DNA of 64,000 nt from Exiguobacterium sp. s48 (GCF_018617395.1 NZ_JACSKC010000001.1:806001-870000); one strand, 5' to 3'. Shown: positions 1 to 8,384, counted from the first letter of the stretch. The notes: generated by a model not told the origin, from the sequence alone. A program made the numbers and translations.

Positions 1-53
1 ATAAAAGGAGATAATAGTTAGAACCAAACTGATGTAAAGGAGAAGTGGTTGTC

Positions 54-449
54 GTGACGGTCACGGTATTCACGCATACGAGCTGCAGTTCTTCCAGAAA
101 AACGATTGATTGGTTGCGGGAACAAAAGATTCCCTTCATCGAAAAGAAATTGACAGACCAAGGATTATCCTTTGGAGAGTTTAAAGAAATGTTGAGTCTG
201 ACTGAAAATGGGACGACCGATTTGTTGTCGGTACAAAAGAGTGTTTATAAACAAGCGGCAGAGAAACTCGACGAAATGTCGATACGTGAGCTATATAGCT
301 TCGTCGCCTCGAATCCTCAAATCCTGAAAAGTCCGATCGTCTTCGATCATCACCGCATTCAGGTCGGGTTTAGTGAAAAAGAGATTCGGACGTTCATCCC
401 GAGACATGACCGCATCGCTGAACTGAAGCGTTTGCTCCATAACGCATAA
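54..449 (+). CDS. Spx/ArsC-family transcriptional regulator (Spx paralogue)
   Basis: Thioredoxin-like ArsC fold protein of about 131 residues, the usual Spx length. Spx proteins bind the RNA polymerase alpha C-terminal domain and redirect transcription under thiol stress. The N-terminus reads TVFTHTSCSSSRKTIDWL, so the redox motif of Spx (CxxC) is here CxxS: the resolving cysteine is a serine. The C-terminal segment KSPIVFDHHRIQVGFSEKEIR matches the Spx region RRPIILD-(K/R)-(R)-LQVGYNEDEIR. GTG at 54 is chosen because AAAGGAGA (36-43) lies 10 bases upstream; the GTG at 45 is too close to it. Family membership is seen; role as a redox-insensitive or differently sensing paralogue is inference. 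ArsC reductase is unlikely. Confidence 0.85.
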   Translation: MTVTVFTHTSCSSSRKTIDWLREQKIPFIEKKLTDQGLSFGEFKEMLSLTENGTTDLLSVQKSVYKQAAEKLDEMSIRELYSFVASNPQILKSPIVFDHHRIQVGFSEKEIRTFIPRHDRIAELKRLLHNA

Positions 450-478
450 ATCGTGCCGCATTCGCGACACGATTCTTT
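449..478. terminator. Bidirectional intrinsic terminator
   Basis: Hairpin with arms AATCGTG/CACGATT and an inner CGC/GCG stem, followed by TTTTT on the plus strand. It lies between the convergent ends of the Spx paralogue and metI. Confidence 0.75.
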
Positions 479-1141
479 TTATGCCTTTTTTAACTTTGCC
501 GCCAGTCGATTCCCGAAGGATTGGATGGACTGTACGAGGAGGATGAGGACGAAAATGGTCACGTACATGACCTCCGGTTCAAAGCGGAGATGTCCATATT
601 GATAGGCGATGTCGCCAAGTCCTCCTGCCCCGACGAGTCCCGCCATGGCCGTCGCTCCAATCAACCCGATTGTCGCAATCGTCAATCCGAGAACGATGGA
701 AGAACGTGCTTCACGGATGAGGACGTACCAGATGATTTTTCTCGTCGAGATGCCCATCGCTTCATACGCCTCGATGACCCCGCGGTCGACTTCGAGCAGT
801 GCCGACTCCATGAGTCGCGCGATATACGGTGCCGTGAAGACGATCAAGGGGAGCAAGACGCCCTGCACGCCGATTGTCGTCCCCATGATGAATCGTGTGA
901 ACGGCAAGATGAAAAACAAGAGAATGATGAACGGAATGGAACGGATGACGTTGATGACGCTCGATAAGCCACCATAGACGAATCGGTTGGCGAGTCTTCC
1001 GTTCGGTCTTGTCAATACGAGCAACGTCCCGAGCGGCAATCCGATCAAGGTCGAAATCAAAAGAGCGATACTCGTCATCGTCAAGGTTTGGACCGTTCCC
1101 GTCCAGATTAAGTCACCCCAGTCTGTCCAAAACTGTTGCAT
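479..1141 (-). CDS. metI: Methionine ABC transporter permease MetI
   Basis: Membrane subunit of the MetNIQ importer for D/L-methionine. About 220 residues with five or so hydrophobic segments and a binding-protein-dependent transport EAA-type loop (YEAMGISTRKIIWYVLIREA, followed by a helix). ATG at 1141 follows GGGAGGTG with good spacing and overlaps the end of metN by 29 bases, indicating translational coupling. It is last in the metQ-metN-metI operon behind a SAM riboswitch, which fixes the substrate as methionine or a related thioether. Confidence 0.93.
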   Translation of the reverse strand: MQQFWTDWGDLIWTGTVQTLTMTSIALLISTLIGLPLGTLLVLTRPNGRLANRFVYGGLSSVINVIRSIPFIILLFFILPFTRFIMGTTIGVQGVLLPLIVFTAPYIARLMESALLEVDRGVIEAYEAMGISTRKIIWYVLIREARSSIVLGLTIATIGLIGATAMAGLVGAGGLGDIAYQYGHLRFEPEVMYVTIFVLILLVQSIQSFGNRLAAKLKKA

Positions 1142-2147
1142 GGTTTGACACCTCCCTCACATGTACGCCGCTCGTTTTCAAATAACGGACGGCGAGTTCT
1201 GTTTGATCTTGGTCCCCATCAAGATGGACGAGCAAATTTCCGACGAGACCCGCCTTTAATTTTTTTATCCCGCCTCCGATGATGTTCGGGAGGATACCGA
1301 ATCGTTTGGTCAATTGTGCCAGGACTGCTTGTTCCGTCTGACTGCCGATGAACGACAAGTGGACGAGCGTTCCCCGGGTCTGGAGATCAGAGACGACTTC
1401 TTCCGGCACGTCGAGGTTCGTCTTTAAAAACTTCTGGGTCGTCTCGTGTGACGGATTGGAGAAGACGTCTAGTACGTGTCCTTGCTCAATGATTTGGCCA
1501 CGATCGATGACGGCGACCCGGTCACAGATTCGTTCGATGACTTCCATCTCATGCGTGATCAAGAAAATCGTCAATCCGAGCTCTCGATTGATTTCGAGCA
1601 GTAACTCTAAAATCGACTCGGTCGTCTCAGGGTCGAGTGCACTTGTCGCCTCATCACTGAGGAGAATGTCTGGCTCGTGGGCGAGCGCTCGCGCAATGGC
1701 GACGCGTTGTTTTTGTCCACCTGACAATTGTTCAGGATAATGGTTCCGATGTTCGCTCAGTCCGACGATTTGGAGATAGCGGTCGACCCGTTCTCGGATG
1801 ACCTGTTTCGCGAGACCTTCGAGACGCAGTGGGATGGCGACATTTTCTTCGACGGTCGCAGTCTTCAGCAAGTTGTAGTGCTGAAAGATCATACCGATTC
1901 GCTGGCGTAACGTCGACAGCCCTTTCTTTTTGAGGAGCGTGATATCTTGTCCTTCGATCTCGACAACCCCTGATGTCGGACGCTCCAAGAGATTGATCAT
2001 CCGGATGAGCGTACTCTTGCCGGCACCACTTCGCCCGATGATTCCGAAGATTTCTCCTCTCTCAATCGTGAGGGAGACATCATCAAGTGCCGTGATTGTG
2101 TCTCCGTTGACCTTGAACTCCTTGGTGATCTGTTTCAGTTCAATCAT
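1113..2147 (-). CDS. metN: Methionine ABC transporter ATP-binding protein MetN
   Basis: ATPase of the methionine importer, 344 residues. Walker A GRSGAGKS at 38-45, signature LSGGQ at 141-145 and Walker B ILLSDEA at 161-167. The last 80 or so residues form the regulatory NIL domain typical of MetN, which binds methionine and gives trans-inhibition (family knowledge). ATG at 2147 is preferred over the upstream in-frame start at 2162 because GGAGG (2155-2160) sits directly before it and the longer start would lie inside metQ. Middle gene of metQNI. Confidence 0.94.
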   Translation of the reverse strand: MIELKQITKEFKVNGDTITALDDVSLTIERGEIFGIIGRSGAGKSTLIRMINLLERPTSGVVEIEGQDITLLKKKGLSTLRQRIGMIFQHYNLLKTATVEENVAIPLRLEGLAKQVIRERVDRYLQIVGLSEHRNHYPEQLSGGQKQRVAIARALAHEPDILLSDEATSALDPETTESILELLLEINRELGLTIFLITHEMEVIERICDRVAVIDRGQIIEQGHVLDVFSNPSHETTQKFLKTNLDVPEEVVSDLQTRGTLVHLSFIGSQTEQAVLAQLTKRFGILPNIIGGGIKKLKAGLVGNLLVHLDGDQDQTELAVRYLKTSGVHVREVSNHATVLDRLG

Positions 2148-2158
2148 AAGACCCCTCC

Positions 2159-2980
2159 TCAAAACGCCGGCACGACCGAACCATTGAATTCTTCTTCGAT
2201 AAAGGCACGTACTTCATCTGAATGATAGTAAGACTCGAGCGTCTTCACGACTTCATCTTCTTTATTGGCTGAACGGACGACGACGTAGTTCGGATACGGG
2301 TTGTCGACCGTATTTTCATGGAAGAGGGCATCTTCATTAATAGATAGACCCGCTCCCATCGCGAAGTTCGTGTTGATGGCTGCGAGTGCCACTTCCGGGA
2401 GTTGCGTCGGCAGTTGGGATGCTTCGAGTTCAATAAATTCGAGGTTGAGCGGATTCTCAGCAATGTCGCGCTTCGTTGCTTTATCCGTCAATCCTTCTTT
2501 TAATGTGATGAGCCCAGCCGTTTCATATAGTCGTAACGCACGGAGCTCATTCGCCGGGTCGTTCGGGACGGCCACTTTATCGCCTTCCTTTAAGTCCTTG
2601 ATATCCGTCAATTTCTCTGAATAGAGCCCCATCGGGAAAGCGACCGTCTTGAAGACGTCGTCAATCTTATACCCCTTGTCCGCTTTTTGCAGTTCGAGGA
2701 ACGAGAGCGTCTGGTAGCTGTTCAAGTCGAGACTTCCTTCATCGAGAGCGGTGTTCGGCGTGTTGTAGTCATTGAACACTTTGATATCGATTTCAAGCCC
2801 ATCCTTTTTTGCGAGCTCCTGTACTCTCTCGGCGATCTGTTCGTGTGGTCCACCAGTGACGCCGATCGTCAGCTCTTTCGTGCTGAGCGTCTCGCTCGCC
2901 TCGGATTGTCCGCACGCTGAGAGTGCGATGGCCGCAAGGATAGATGTACCTGCCAAAATGGTTTTTTGTTTGATGTTCAT
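2159..2980 (-). CDS. metQ: Methionine-binding lipoprotein MetQ
   Basis: Solute-binding lipoprotein (NlpA family) of about 273 residues that delivers methionine to MetNI at the outer face of the membrane. The signal peptide ends in a lipobox LSAC with the lipidated Cys at residue 23, followed by GQSEAS. Conserved NlpA family text is visible (GVTGGPHEQIAE, NDYNTPNTALDEGSLDLNSYQ, VAVPNDPANELRAL). ATG at 2980 has GGAGGAGG nine bases upstream; the 2998 start would overlap the ribosome site. First gene of the operon, 25 bases after the riboswitch hairpin. Confidence 0.94.
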   Translation of the reverse strand: MNIKQKTILAGTSILAAIALSACGQSEASETLSTKELTIGVTGGPHEQIAERVQELAKKDGLEIDIKVFNDYNTPNTALDEGSLDLNSYQTLSFLELQKADKGYKIDDVFKTVAFPMGLYSEKLTDIKDLKEGDKVAVPNDPANELRALRLYETAGLITLKEGLTDKATKRDIAENPLNLEFIELEASQLPTQLPEVALAAINTNFAMGAGLSINEDALFHENTVDNPYPNYVVVRSANKEDEVVKTLESYYHSDEVRAFIEEEFNGSVVPAF

Positions 2981-3004
2981 GAATGATTCCTCCTCCAAAT
3001 GAAA

Positions 3005-3156
3005 GCCCGCTACTCATAAAGAGCGGCGGGCACGACACGTGAAAGTCGGACACGCTCATCTCCCAGACGTCTCGTCTGTTGGAATTAGCACCATGATCAT
3101 TCCTGATCTGGTTGCCGGGTTTCATCGGGCCAGTCCCTCCACCACTCTTGATAAGC
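3005..3156 (-). ncRNA. SAM-I (S-box) riboswitch controlling metQNI
   Basis: On the minus strand the aptamer (3156 to 3054) shows the S-box core: TATCAAGAG, GGAGGGACTGGCCCGATGAAACCCGGCAACC, a variable P3, GGTGCTAATTCC, and a closing P1 (GCTTATC/GATGAGC). An expression-platform hairpin (3031 to 3005, GCCCGC.../...GCGGGC) follows, ending 12 bases before the metQ ribosome site. The T tract after the hairpin is short (CTTTC), so termination may be modest. SAM binding should turn the operon off, by analogy with the family. Confidence 0.95.
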
Positions 3157-3198
3157 AATCGGTTCTATTATTTTGTTATTATATTACTGATAAAAGCA

Positions 3199-4215
3199 TT
3201 ATCTGTAAACAATTTCTTCTAGATTTCTTAAAATTTCTTTTAATCGGTCGGTATCTTCGACCTTATGAATGCCTTGAATCGTCATTTCCTCGACGACATA
3301 TTCGGTCAATTCATCGATTTGATCCAAGTGAATGCCGAGTTGTGTAAGTGAGGTCGGTGCATCGATGGATTGAAGCCATTTTTCAAGAAATAATGTATCT
3401 TCGGATGAGATCATTCGTTCTTGAACGATCAGCCCAAAGCCTACCTTGTCCCCGTGCAACCAGTGATGCGTCGAGTCAAAACGACTGAGTGCGTTATGCA
3501 CCGCATGGGCGACGGCGACACGGGTGCCAGCATCACCGAATCCACCAACGGCACCACCGATGGCGAGGACATGATCGACGATAAATCGGATGTCCGTGTC
3601 GTAACGGCGGAAATCATCTTCACGAATGGACAAATCCATCAACGCGCCGCATTGTGCAGCAAGTGAGAGCCCCGAGTGAATCCCTGCATCTCTTGATGTT
3701 GTTCCGCTAATATATCGAGCCTCGAACCACTTCGCGACCGTGTCAATCACCCCGGCTCTGAAGTAATCGTATGGCGAATCGCGTAACAGTCGTCTGTCCG
3801 CAATGACGCGCTCGATGACGACGGGGAACGTATCGTACCGTAAATATGTACCATCTTCACCATAAATCACGCTGAGCGGGGTAAACGTGGCACAGTTTGA
3901 CACAAGTGTCGGAACGATGATGAGCGGAACCGACTGGATGAATGCAATCCGCTTCGCCGTATCAATCAATTTACCACCACCGACGGCAATCCAGACGTCA
4001 GGTCGATGCGCTTTTAGTCGTTCGACTTCTTCGTCTGAACATTCCCCCTTAAATCGTATGCTCGGAATTTCTGCTAAACGAGGGGACACGCGAATCGCTT
4101 CACCGTATCCGTTCAATCCTTTCAAAACGAGTGCCTCCCGGTTGCCAATCAACGTATGAAGGTCATCGAGAGCATCATTCGAGTGGTCATATTCGAGCAC
4201 GGCCTGACGAATCAC
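3199..4215 (-). CDS. Iron-containing alcohol dehydrogenase family (glycerol-dehydrogenase-like)
   Basis: Group III metal-dependent dehydrogenase of 338 residues. The NAD(P)-binding GGGKLID is at 79-85, and likely metal ligands are Asp158 (AGVIDTVAKW), a His in AHAVHN (237-240) and His254 in WLHGDKVGFG, the glycerol dehydrogenase pattern. The substrate cannot be read from sequence. ATG at 4215 overlaps the stop of the aminotransferase by four bases, so the two are co-translated under a SAM riboswitch. That context points to reduction of an oxo-acid or aldehyde from methionine or methylthio metabolism (inference). It is not one of the canonical MTA-salvage enzymes. Confidence 0.8.
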   Translation of the reverse strand: MIRQAVLEYDHSNDALDDLHTLIGNREALVLKGLNGYGEAIRVSPRLAEIPSIRFKGECSDEEVERLKAHRPDVWIAVGGGKLIDTAKRIAFIQSVPLIIVPTLVSNCATFTPLSVIYGEDGTYLRYDTFPVVIERVIADRRLLRDSPYDYFRAGVIDTVAKWFEARYISGTTSRDAGIHSGLSLAAQCGALMDLSIREDDFRRYDTDIRFIVDHVLAIGGAVGGFGDAGTRVAVAHAVHNALSRFDSTHHWLHGDKVGFGLIVQERMISSEDTLFLEKWLQSIDAPTSLTQLGIHLDQIDELTEYVVEEMTIQGIHKVEDTDRLKEILRNLEEIVYR

Positions 4216-5387
4216 AAATGCACCTCCTCATAGGCTGCAAACAGTCTCTCAATCCGTTCTACCGCTTCATCAATCTTCTGTTCAGACGACACGAGGCCAA
4301 AGCGGATGTGATGCTCCCCCTCCGTTCCAAAAAAGTAACCCGGTGTGACGGCGACGCCCGCCTCGTGTAGTAACTTTGTCGAGAATGATTTCGCATCACC
4401 CTCAGGAACTTTCGCCCATACGAAGAAAGAACCTTTCGGTGCCTCAATCGCCCACCCTGCGCGGCGTAACCCGTCAATCAATCGGTTTCGTCTTGTTTCA
4501 TAAAGTGAGGCTAAGTCGTCACGTAATTCACGCGGGGATTCTAACGCCACGATCGCTGCTTCTTGAATGGCAGAGAACACAGAGACGTGGACATGATCTT
4601 GATACGTATTGATCGCCTCGATGATATCTGCGTTCCCGACTGCGAACGCGACACGCCATCCCGACATGTTGAACGCCTTCGACATCGTATACACCTCGAT
4701 CCCGATTTCTTTTGCCCCTTCTGCTTGGAGAAAACTTGGCGGGACATGCCCATCAAAGCCTATGCTCCCGTATGCAAAGTCGTGCACGACCATCAGATCA
4801 TGTTTTGTTGCGAATTCAACCGTCTCCTCAAAGAATGCCGGCGTCGCGACGGCGCCGGTCGGATTGCTCGGGTAGTTCAAATACATGAGTCGAGCATGAA
4901 GCGGATCGAGCGTGGCGTAATCCGGGAGATAGCCGTGTTCTTCCTTCAACGTCAAATCGATGATGTCCGCTCCCGCGAGACGCGCGCCCGAGATATAATC
5001 GGGATAGCCGGGGTTCGGGAGCAAGATGCCTTCACCCGGCTCAAGAAGACATTGGGGCAACGTGATGAGACCCGATTTGCTGCCAATCAAGATGGCCACT
5101 TCTCGCGCCGGGTCGAGGTCGACTCCGTATTCCCGGTGATAAAATGCGGCCACTGCTTCTTTCAGTCGAGCCTGCCCTCGGAACGGTCCGTATTGATGTG
5201 TCGACGGGTCAGTCAATGCTCGTTCAAGCGCCTCACAGATTGTAGCTGGCGTTGGTAAGTCGGGGGTGCCTTGTCCGAGTCGGATGACGGTCTTGCCACT
5301 CGCTTCTACTGCCGCGACTTCCTCTGCTAAGCCGACGAAGTGTTGTGTCGGTAATGATTTTAATAACTTGGAACGTCTGTCTGCCAT
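4212..5387 (-). CDS. PLP-dependent class I aminotransferase, MtnE-like
   Basis: Fold type I aminotransferase of 391 residues, closely similar in recalled text to B. subtilis MtnE (YkrV), which makes methionine from 4-methylthio-2-oxobutyrate. Visible: YGPFRGQARLKEAVA-type N-terminal region, NYPSNPTGAVAT (NPTG 175-178), HDFAYGSIGFDG, and the PLP lysine K237 in TMSKAFNMSGWR. ATG at 5387 has GGAGG seven bases upstream. It heads a two-gene unit after a SAM riboswitch, supporting a methionine-linked role. No mtnK, mtnA, mtnW, mtnX, mtnB or mtnD is nearby, so the symbol is withheld. Confidence 0.88.
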   Translation of the reverse strand: MADRRSKLLKSLPTQHFVGLAEEVAAVEASGKTVIRLGQGTPDLPTPATICEALERALTDPSTHQYGPFRGQARLKEAVAAFYHREYGVDLDPAREVAILIGSKSGLITLPQCLLEPGEGILLPNPGYPDYISGARLAGADIIDLTLKEEHGYLPDYATLDPLHARLMYLNYPSNPTGAVATPAFFEETVEFATKHDLMVVHDFAYGSIGFDGHVPPSFLQAEGAKEIGIEVYTMSKAFNMSGWRVAFAVGNADIIEAINTYQDHVHVSVFSAIQEAAIVALESPRELRDDLASLYETRRNRLIDGLRRAGWAIEAPKGSFFVWAKVPEGDAKSFSTKLLHEAGVAVTPGYFFGTEGEHHIRFGLVSSEQKIDEAVERIERLFAAYEEVHL

Positions 5388-5406
5388 AATGGGTCCTCCT
5401 ATTACG

Positions 5407-5566
5407 AAAAAACACCCCTTTCTGAGGAAAGGGGTGCTCGATACAGACGTATGTAGTCAACCACCTTTCCATCTCTCAAGGTCACCTTGCTGGAATTAGC
5501 ACAGTATTTTGCAATCTGTTGCTGAAGCTTCATCGGGCCAGTCCCTCCGCTTCTCTTGATAGAAAG
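5407..5566 (-). ncRNA. SAM-I (S-box) riboswitch upstream of the MtnE-like operon
   Basis: Minus strand: P1 CTTTCTATC/GATGGAAAG (5566-5558 with 5473-5465), core TATCAAGAG, GGAGGGACTGGCCCGATGAAG, CAGCAAC, and GTGCTAATTCCAGC. A strong terminator follows (5437-5407): GCACCCCTTT/AAAGGGGTGT and six Ts. This is the textbook S-box transcription-termination layout. Confidence 0.95.
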
Positions 5567-5723
5567 TGTCATTCGTTATGTAATTTTTGTATGTCCCTAA
5601 GTTAACCAGACATTCCCAACGGTGTCAAACATTTTTTTCAAGGTGAACATCTATTGAATCCTTTTCAAAAAACATTCATAGTAAAAGAGTAGAAAAATTA
5701 TATTTGTATGAGGGGATAGAGCA

Positions 5724-6824
5724 TTGGAGCTTAATCGTCAACTTATTTGGAAGCTGAGTGTCATCGGGCTGATCTTACTCGTCTTATGGCGTGTCATCAG
5801 TGAACCGGATACCATTTCACGTGTCTTACAATACACGTTTCAGTTACTGACCCCTATCATCATGGGGATTGCCATCGCCTTGTTACTCAACACCGTACTC
5901 TCTTATATTGAAGAACGGTTCCACTTGAAGCGGTATCAAGGACTACTCATCGTCTATATCACATTTATCGGAATCCTCGCGATTTCCGTCGTCACGTTGT
6001 TCCCGCGGATTTACTCGAGTCTCGCATCATTGATCGAAGAACTACCGGTCTACATTCGACAAATCGATGCATTTCTTGGAGACGTGAACAATTATTTGAA
6101 AGATTATAATGCGACCATCGCCAAAGCGATTGATTTTGCTCAATTCGAAGCACGCTACTCGGGTTGGGTCGAGACAGCTGTACTTTCATCTGTCAGTTAT
6201 GTCTCCAGCTTCACAATGACCTTGATTAACTTCTTGATCGGGATTGTGATCTCGATTTATTTATTGAAAGATAAAGAAGTCTTTGCCCGTATGTTCAAGC
6301 GCCTTCTCTATGCGTTGCTGCCAGTCGGTACTGCTAAGACTACCATCGATATTTTTCAAGAGATGGATTACATCTTTAAACGGTACATCATCGGGAAGTC
6401 TCTTGACTGTCTGATCATCGGTGTGCTGGCTGTCATCGGACTTTTACTGATTGGTGCGCCATACGCCTTATTGCTTGGGGTCATTGTCGGTGTCTTAAAC
6501 TTCATTCCGTATGTCGGTCCACTTCTTGGAATGATTCCGGCGTTCATCATCACCTATTTTTACGACCCGTTCACGGCGTTGCTCGTGCTCCTATTCATCT
6601 TCCTGCTACAACAATTCGATGGACTGTGGCTCGGTCCAAAGATTTTAGGAGACAGCGTCGGCATCACGCCATTTTGGGTCATTACCTCAATCATCATCGG
6701 GGGCAGCTTGTTCGGTCTCATCGGAATGTTTGTGAGCGTTCCCATCACGGCCATGATTCAAGTCGTTTTATCTCGGTTAATCGATTATCGACTCAATCGA
6801 AAAAATTTAAACGAGTTACTTTGA
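5724..6824 (+). CDS. AI-2E family transporter / permease (UPF0118)
   Basis: Polytopic membrane protein of 366 residues in the AI-2E exporter family (YtvI/PerM-like). About seven to eight hydrophobic segments are visible, with the family-typical soluble stretch between the third and fourth (about 90-150) and a conserved ending with LGVIVGVLNFIPYVGPLLGMIPA and GLWLGPKILGDSVGITPFWV. TTG start at 5724 follows AGGGGATAG. Family members range from autoinducer export to Na+(Li+)/H+ antiport, so substrate is unknown. It stands alone, 150 bases after a divergent riboswitch unit. Confidence 0.85.
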   Translation: MELNRQLIWKLSVIGLILLVLWRVISEPDTISRVLQYTFQLLTPIIMGIAIALLLNTVLSYIEERFHLKRYQGLLIVYITFIGILAISVVTLFPRIYSSLASLIEELPVYIRQIDAFLGDVNNYLKDYNATIAKAIDFAQFEARYSGWVETAVLSSVSYVSSFTMTLINFLIGIVISIYLLKDKEVFARMFKRLLYALLPVGTAKTTIDIFQEMDYIFKRYIIGKSLDCLIIGVLAVIGLLLIGAPYALLLGVIVGVLNFIPYVGPLLGMIPAFIITYFYDPFTALLVLLFIFLLQQFDGLWLGPKILGDSVGITPFWVITSIIIGGSLFGLIGMFVSVPITAMIQVVLSRLIDYRLNRKNLNELL

Positions 6825-6841
6825 TCCCCTTCACAATTTAG

Positions 6842-6870
6842 TTGACATATTGAATAAATGTGTCATACAG
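6842..6870 (+). promoter_or_regulatory. Probable sigma-A promoter for the leader peptide/MFS unit
   Basis: A consensus -35 TTGACA (6842-6847), a 17-base spacer, then ATACAG as a weaker -10. It lies 41 bases before the leader ORF and immediately after the upstream gene. Confidence 0.55.
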
Positions 6871-6911
6871 TTGAAGTGAAGATTAACAAACAATAGAAAG
6901 GAGAGGTTCCC

Positions 6912-6989
6912 ATGTCAGTTGTATCTTCGAAACCATTCACTCAAGTTCATACTGATTGGCAGGCACCTCTTCGATTGATTCATATCTAA
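6912..6989 (+). CDS. 25-aa leader peptide of a transcription attenuator
   Basis: A short ORF with a strong ribosome site (GAAAGGAGAGG, 6896-6906) encodes 25 residues: it starts MSVVSSKPFTQVHTDWQ and ends APLRLIHI. Its last codons and stop lie inside the loop of the first attenuator hairpin, and a terminator follows 35 bases later, before the exporter gene. Upstream ORFs of this kind, where a drug-stalled ribosome remodels the mRNA, are established for antibiotic-resistance genes in Firmicutes. That this one senses a ribosome inhibitor is inference. Confidence 0.7.
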   Translation: MSVVSSKPFTQVHTDWQAPLRLIHI

Positions 6990-7060
6990 GACGCCTGCCT
7001 ATCGAGGCATGCATAAACAACGTGGGACGTCGTATGCCTTCATGCATATGACGTCCCTTT
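6958..7060 (+). promoter_or_regulatory. Attenuator hairpins upstream of the MFS exporter
   Basis: Hairpin 1 pairs GGCAGGC (6958-6964, within the leader ORF) with GCCTGCC (6993-6999). Hairpin 2 is an intrinsic terminator with a 13-bp stem, GGGACGTCGTATG (7024-7036) with CATATGACGTCCC (7045-7057), followed by TTTT. AGGCAT (7005-7010) can pair with ATGCCT (7034-7039) in the 5' arm and loop of the terminator, giving a candidate antiterminator. The mutually exclusive pairing is my reading, not a folded structure. Confidence 0.72.
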
Positions 7061-7094
7061 TGTGTATCAAAATTAAATAAAGCAGGTGACTTTT

Positions 7095-8339
7095 ATGTTT
7101 CAATCACTCAAACGATTAGATCGCAACATTTGGATTCGTTTCTCTGGTGAAACCATCACAGGGATTATGATGTTCATGATTGCCCCGTTCCTCGTCTTAT
7201 ATTATAGCGACCAGTTGGATAGTTACCTTCAAGTCGGAATCATTATGGCAACCGGTCCAATCATGGCCCTCCTTGGATCCATCATCGGAGGGCGACTCGC
7301 GGATATATACGGACGCAAACCAATCATGATGATTGCGATTGTCGGCGATGCGCTTGCATTGATTGGATTTGCATTCGCGGACTCGTTCTGGCCCCTACTC
7401 TTATTGAACGCCATGCTCGGTTTGACGAACTCACTCTTCCATCCTGCGGCTAGTGCAATGGTCGCTGACGTCACAGAACCTGAGCATATGAATGAAGCGT
7501 TCGGTCTCCTCCGGATGGGACATAATATCGGTGCTGCATTCGGTCCTCTTCTTGGGAGTGCCGTCTTATTCATCGACCGCGAACTGATCTTTTTCGCAGC
7601 GGCATTTGTTTTCGGATTATATGCACTTGCCCTCGGGACATTCATTCATGAATCACTACCTGAGAGCACAGAAGAAGAGACGCCAAGTAATCGAGAAGTA
7701 TTGCGCGTATTTTATAATGATCGCGTGTTTCTCATCTTTATCTTTGCGGGTATATTCATATCAATGGGATTCTCTGTCGTCGAGAGTATGTTACCGCTCT
7801 TTTTGAAAGAGTCGCTTCCAACGTACACAGCGCAACAGAATCCATTCCCGTATTTATTGGCACTGAACGGAATCATGGTCGTCCTTCTTCAGTTCCCGAT
7901 CGCATCAAAACTTGGGAACAAACCGTTTGGAAAAGTCATGTTGGCTGGAGCAACGGTATTCGGGGTCGGGATGATGTTGATCGCGATCGTGCCGCGACTA
8001 TTATACGCGCTCGACACGCCATACGTACCACTCGTCACAGTATTACTAGTCGTTTACGCTTTCTATACGCTCGGCGAAATGATCATGTCTCCCGTACAAC
8101 AAACGTTCATCGCTTTGATTGCACCAGAAAATATGCGTGGTGCCTATAACGGGGCTGCGAGCATCCAATGGTTGATTGGTGGTGTCACGGCTCCGATTAT
8201 CGCAAGTATCTTTTTTGATAATCGCGCAGGACACATCGCATTGATTCTGATCGGCTGCGCGAGCTGCCTCTCAGGAATCATCTATTGGCAACTCGGACGT
8301 CATGTTCAAGCGACGGAAGCGAAACAGAAGTCGGCGTAG
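7095..8339 (+). CDS. MFS transporter, multidrug-efflux type
   Basis: Major facilitator protein of about 414 residues with twelve hydrophobic segments. The loop 2-3 signature GGRLADIYGRKPIMM is clear, and the central loop (about 190-205, ESLPESTEEETPSNRE) separates two six-helix halves. ATG at 7095 has AGCAGG eight bases upstream and is preferred to the GTG at 7086. The leader-peptide attenuator in front suggests export of a translation-inhibiting compound. The substrate is not identifiable from sequence. Confidence 0.82.
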   Translation: MFQSLKRLDRNIWIRFSGETITGIMMFMIAPFLVLYYSDQLDSYLQVGIIMATGPIMALLGSIIGGRLADIYGRKPIMMIAIVGDALALIGFAFADSFWPLLLLNAMLGLTNSLFHPAASAMVADVTEPEHMNEAFGLLRMGHNIGAAFGPLLGSAVLFIDRELIFFAAAFVFGLYALALGTFIHESLPESTEEETPSNREVLRVFYNDRVFLIFIFAGIFISMGFSVVESMLPLFLKESLPTYTAQQNPFPYLLALNGIMVVLLQFPIASKLGNKPFGKVMLAGATVFGVGMMLIAIVPRLLYALDTPYVPLVTVLLVVYAFYTLGEMIMSPVQQTFIALIAPENMRGAYNGAASIQWLIGGVTAPIIASIFFDNRAGHIALILIGCASCLSGIIYWQLGRHVQATEAKQKSA

Positions 8340-8347
8340 TCACTTTT

Positions 8348-8384
8348 GGACCACACTCTATGTTTACGGAAGTGTGGTCTTTTC
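8348..8384 (+). terminator. Intrinsic terminator of the MFS gene
   Basis: GGACCACACT/AGTGTGGTC stem with a 13-base loop and a following TTTTC tract, just after the stop codon. Confidence 0.8.

Noticed and set aside
521-967. Plus-strand frames opposite metI (148 and 122 residues)
   Set aside because: Shadow frames of a strongly supported ABC permease gene with unnatural amino-acid composition.
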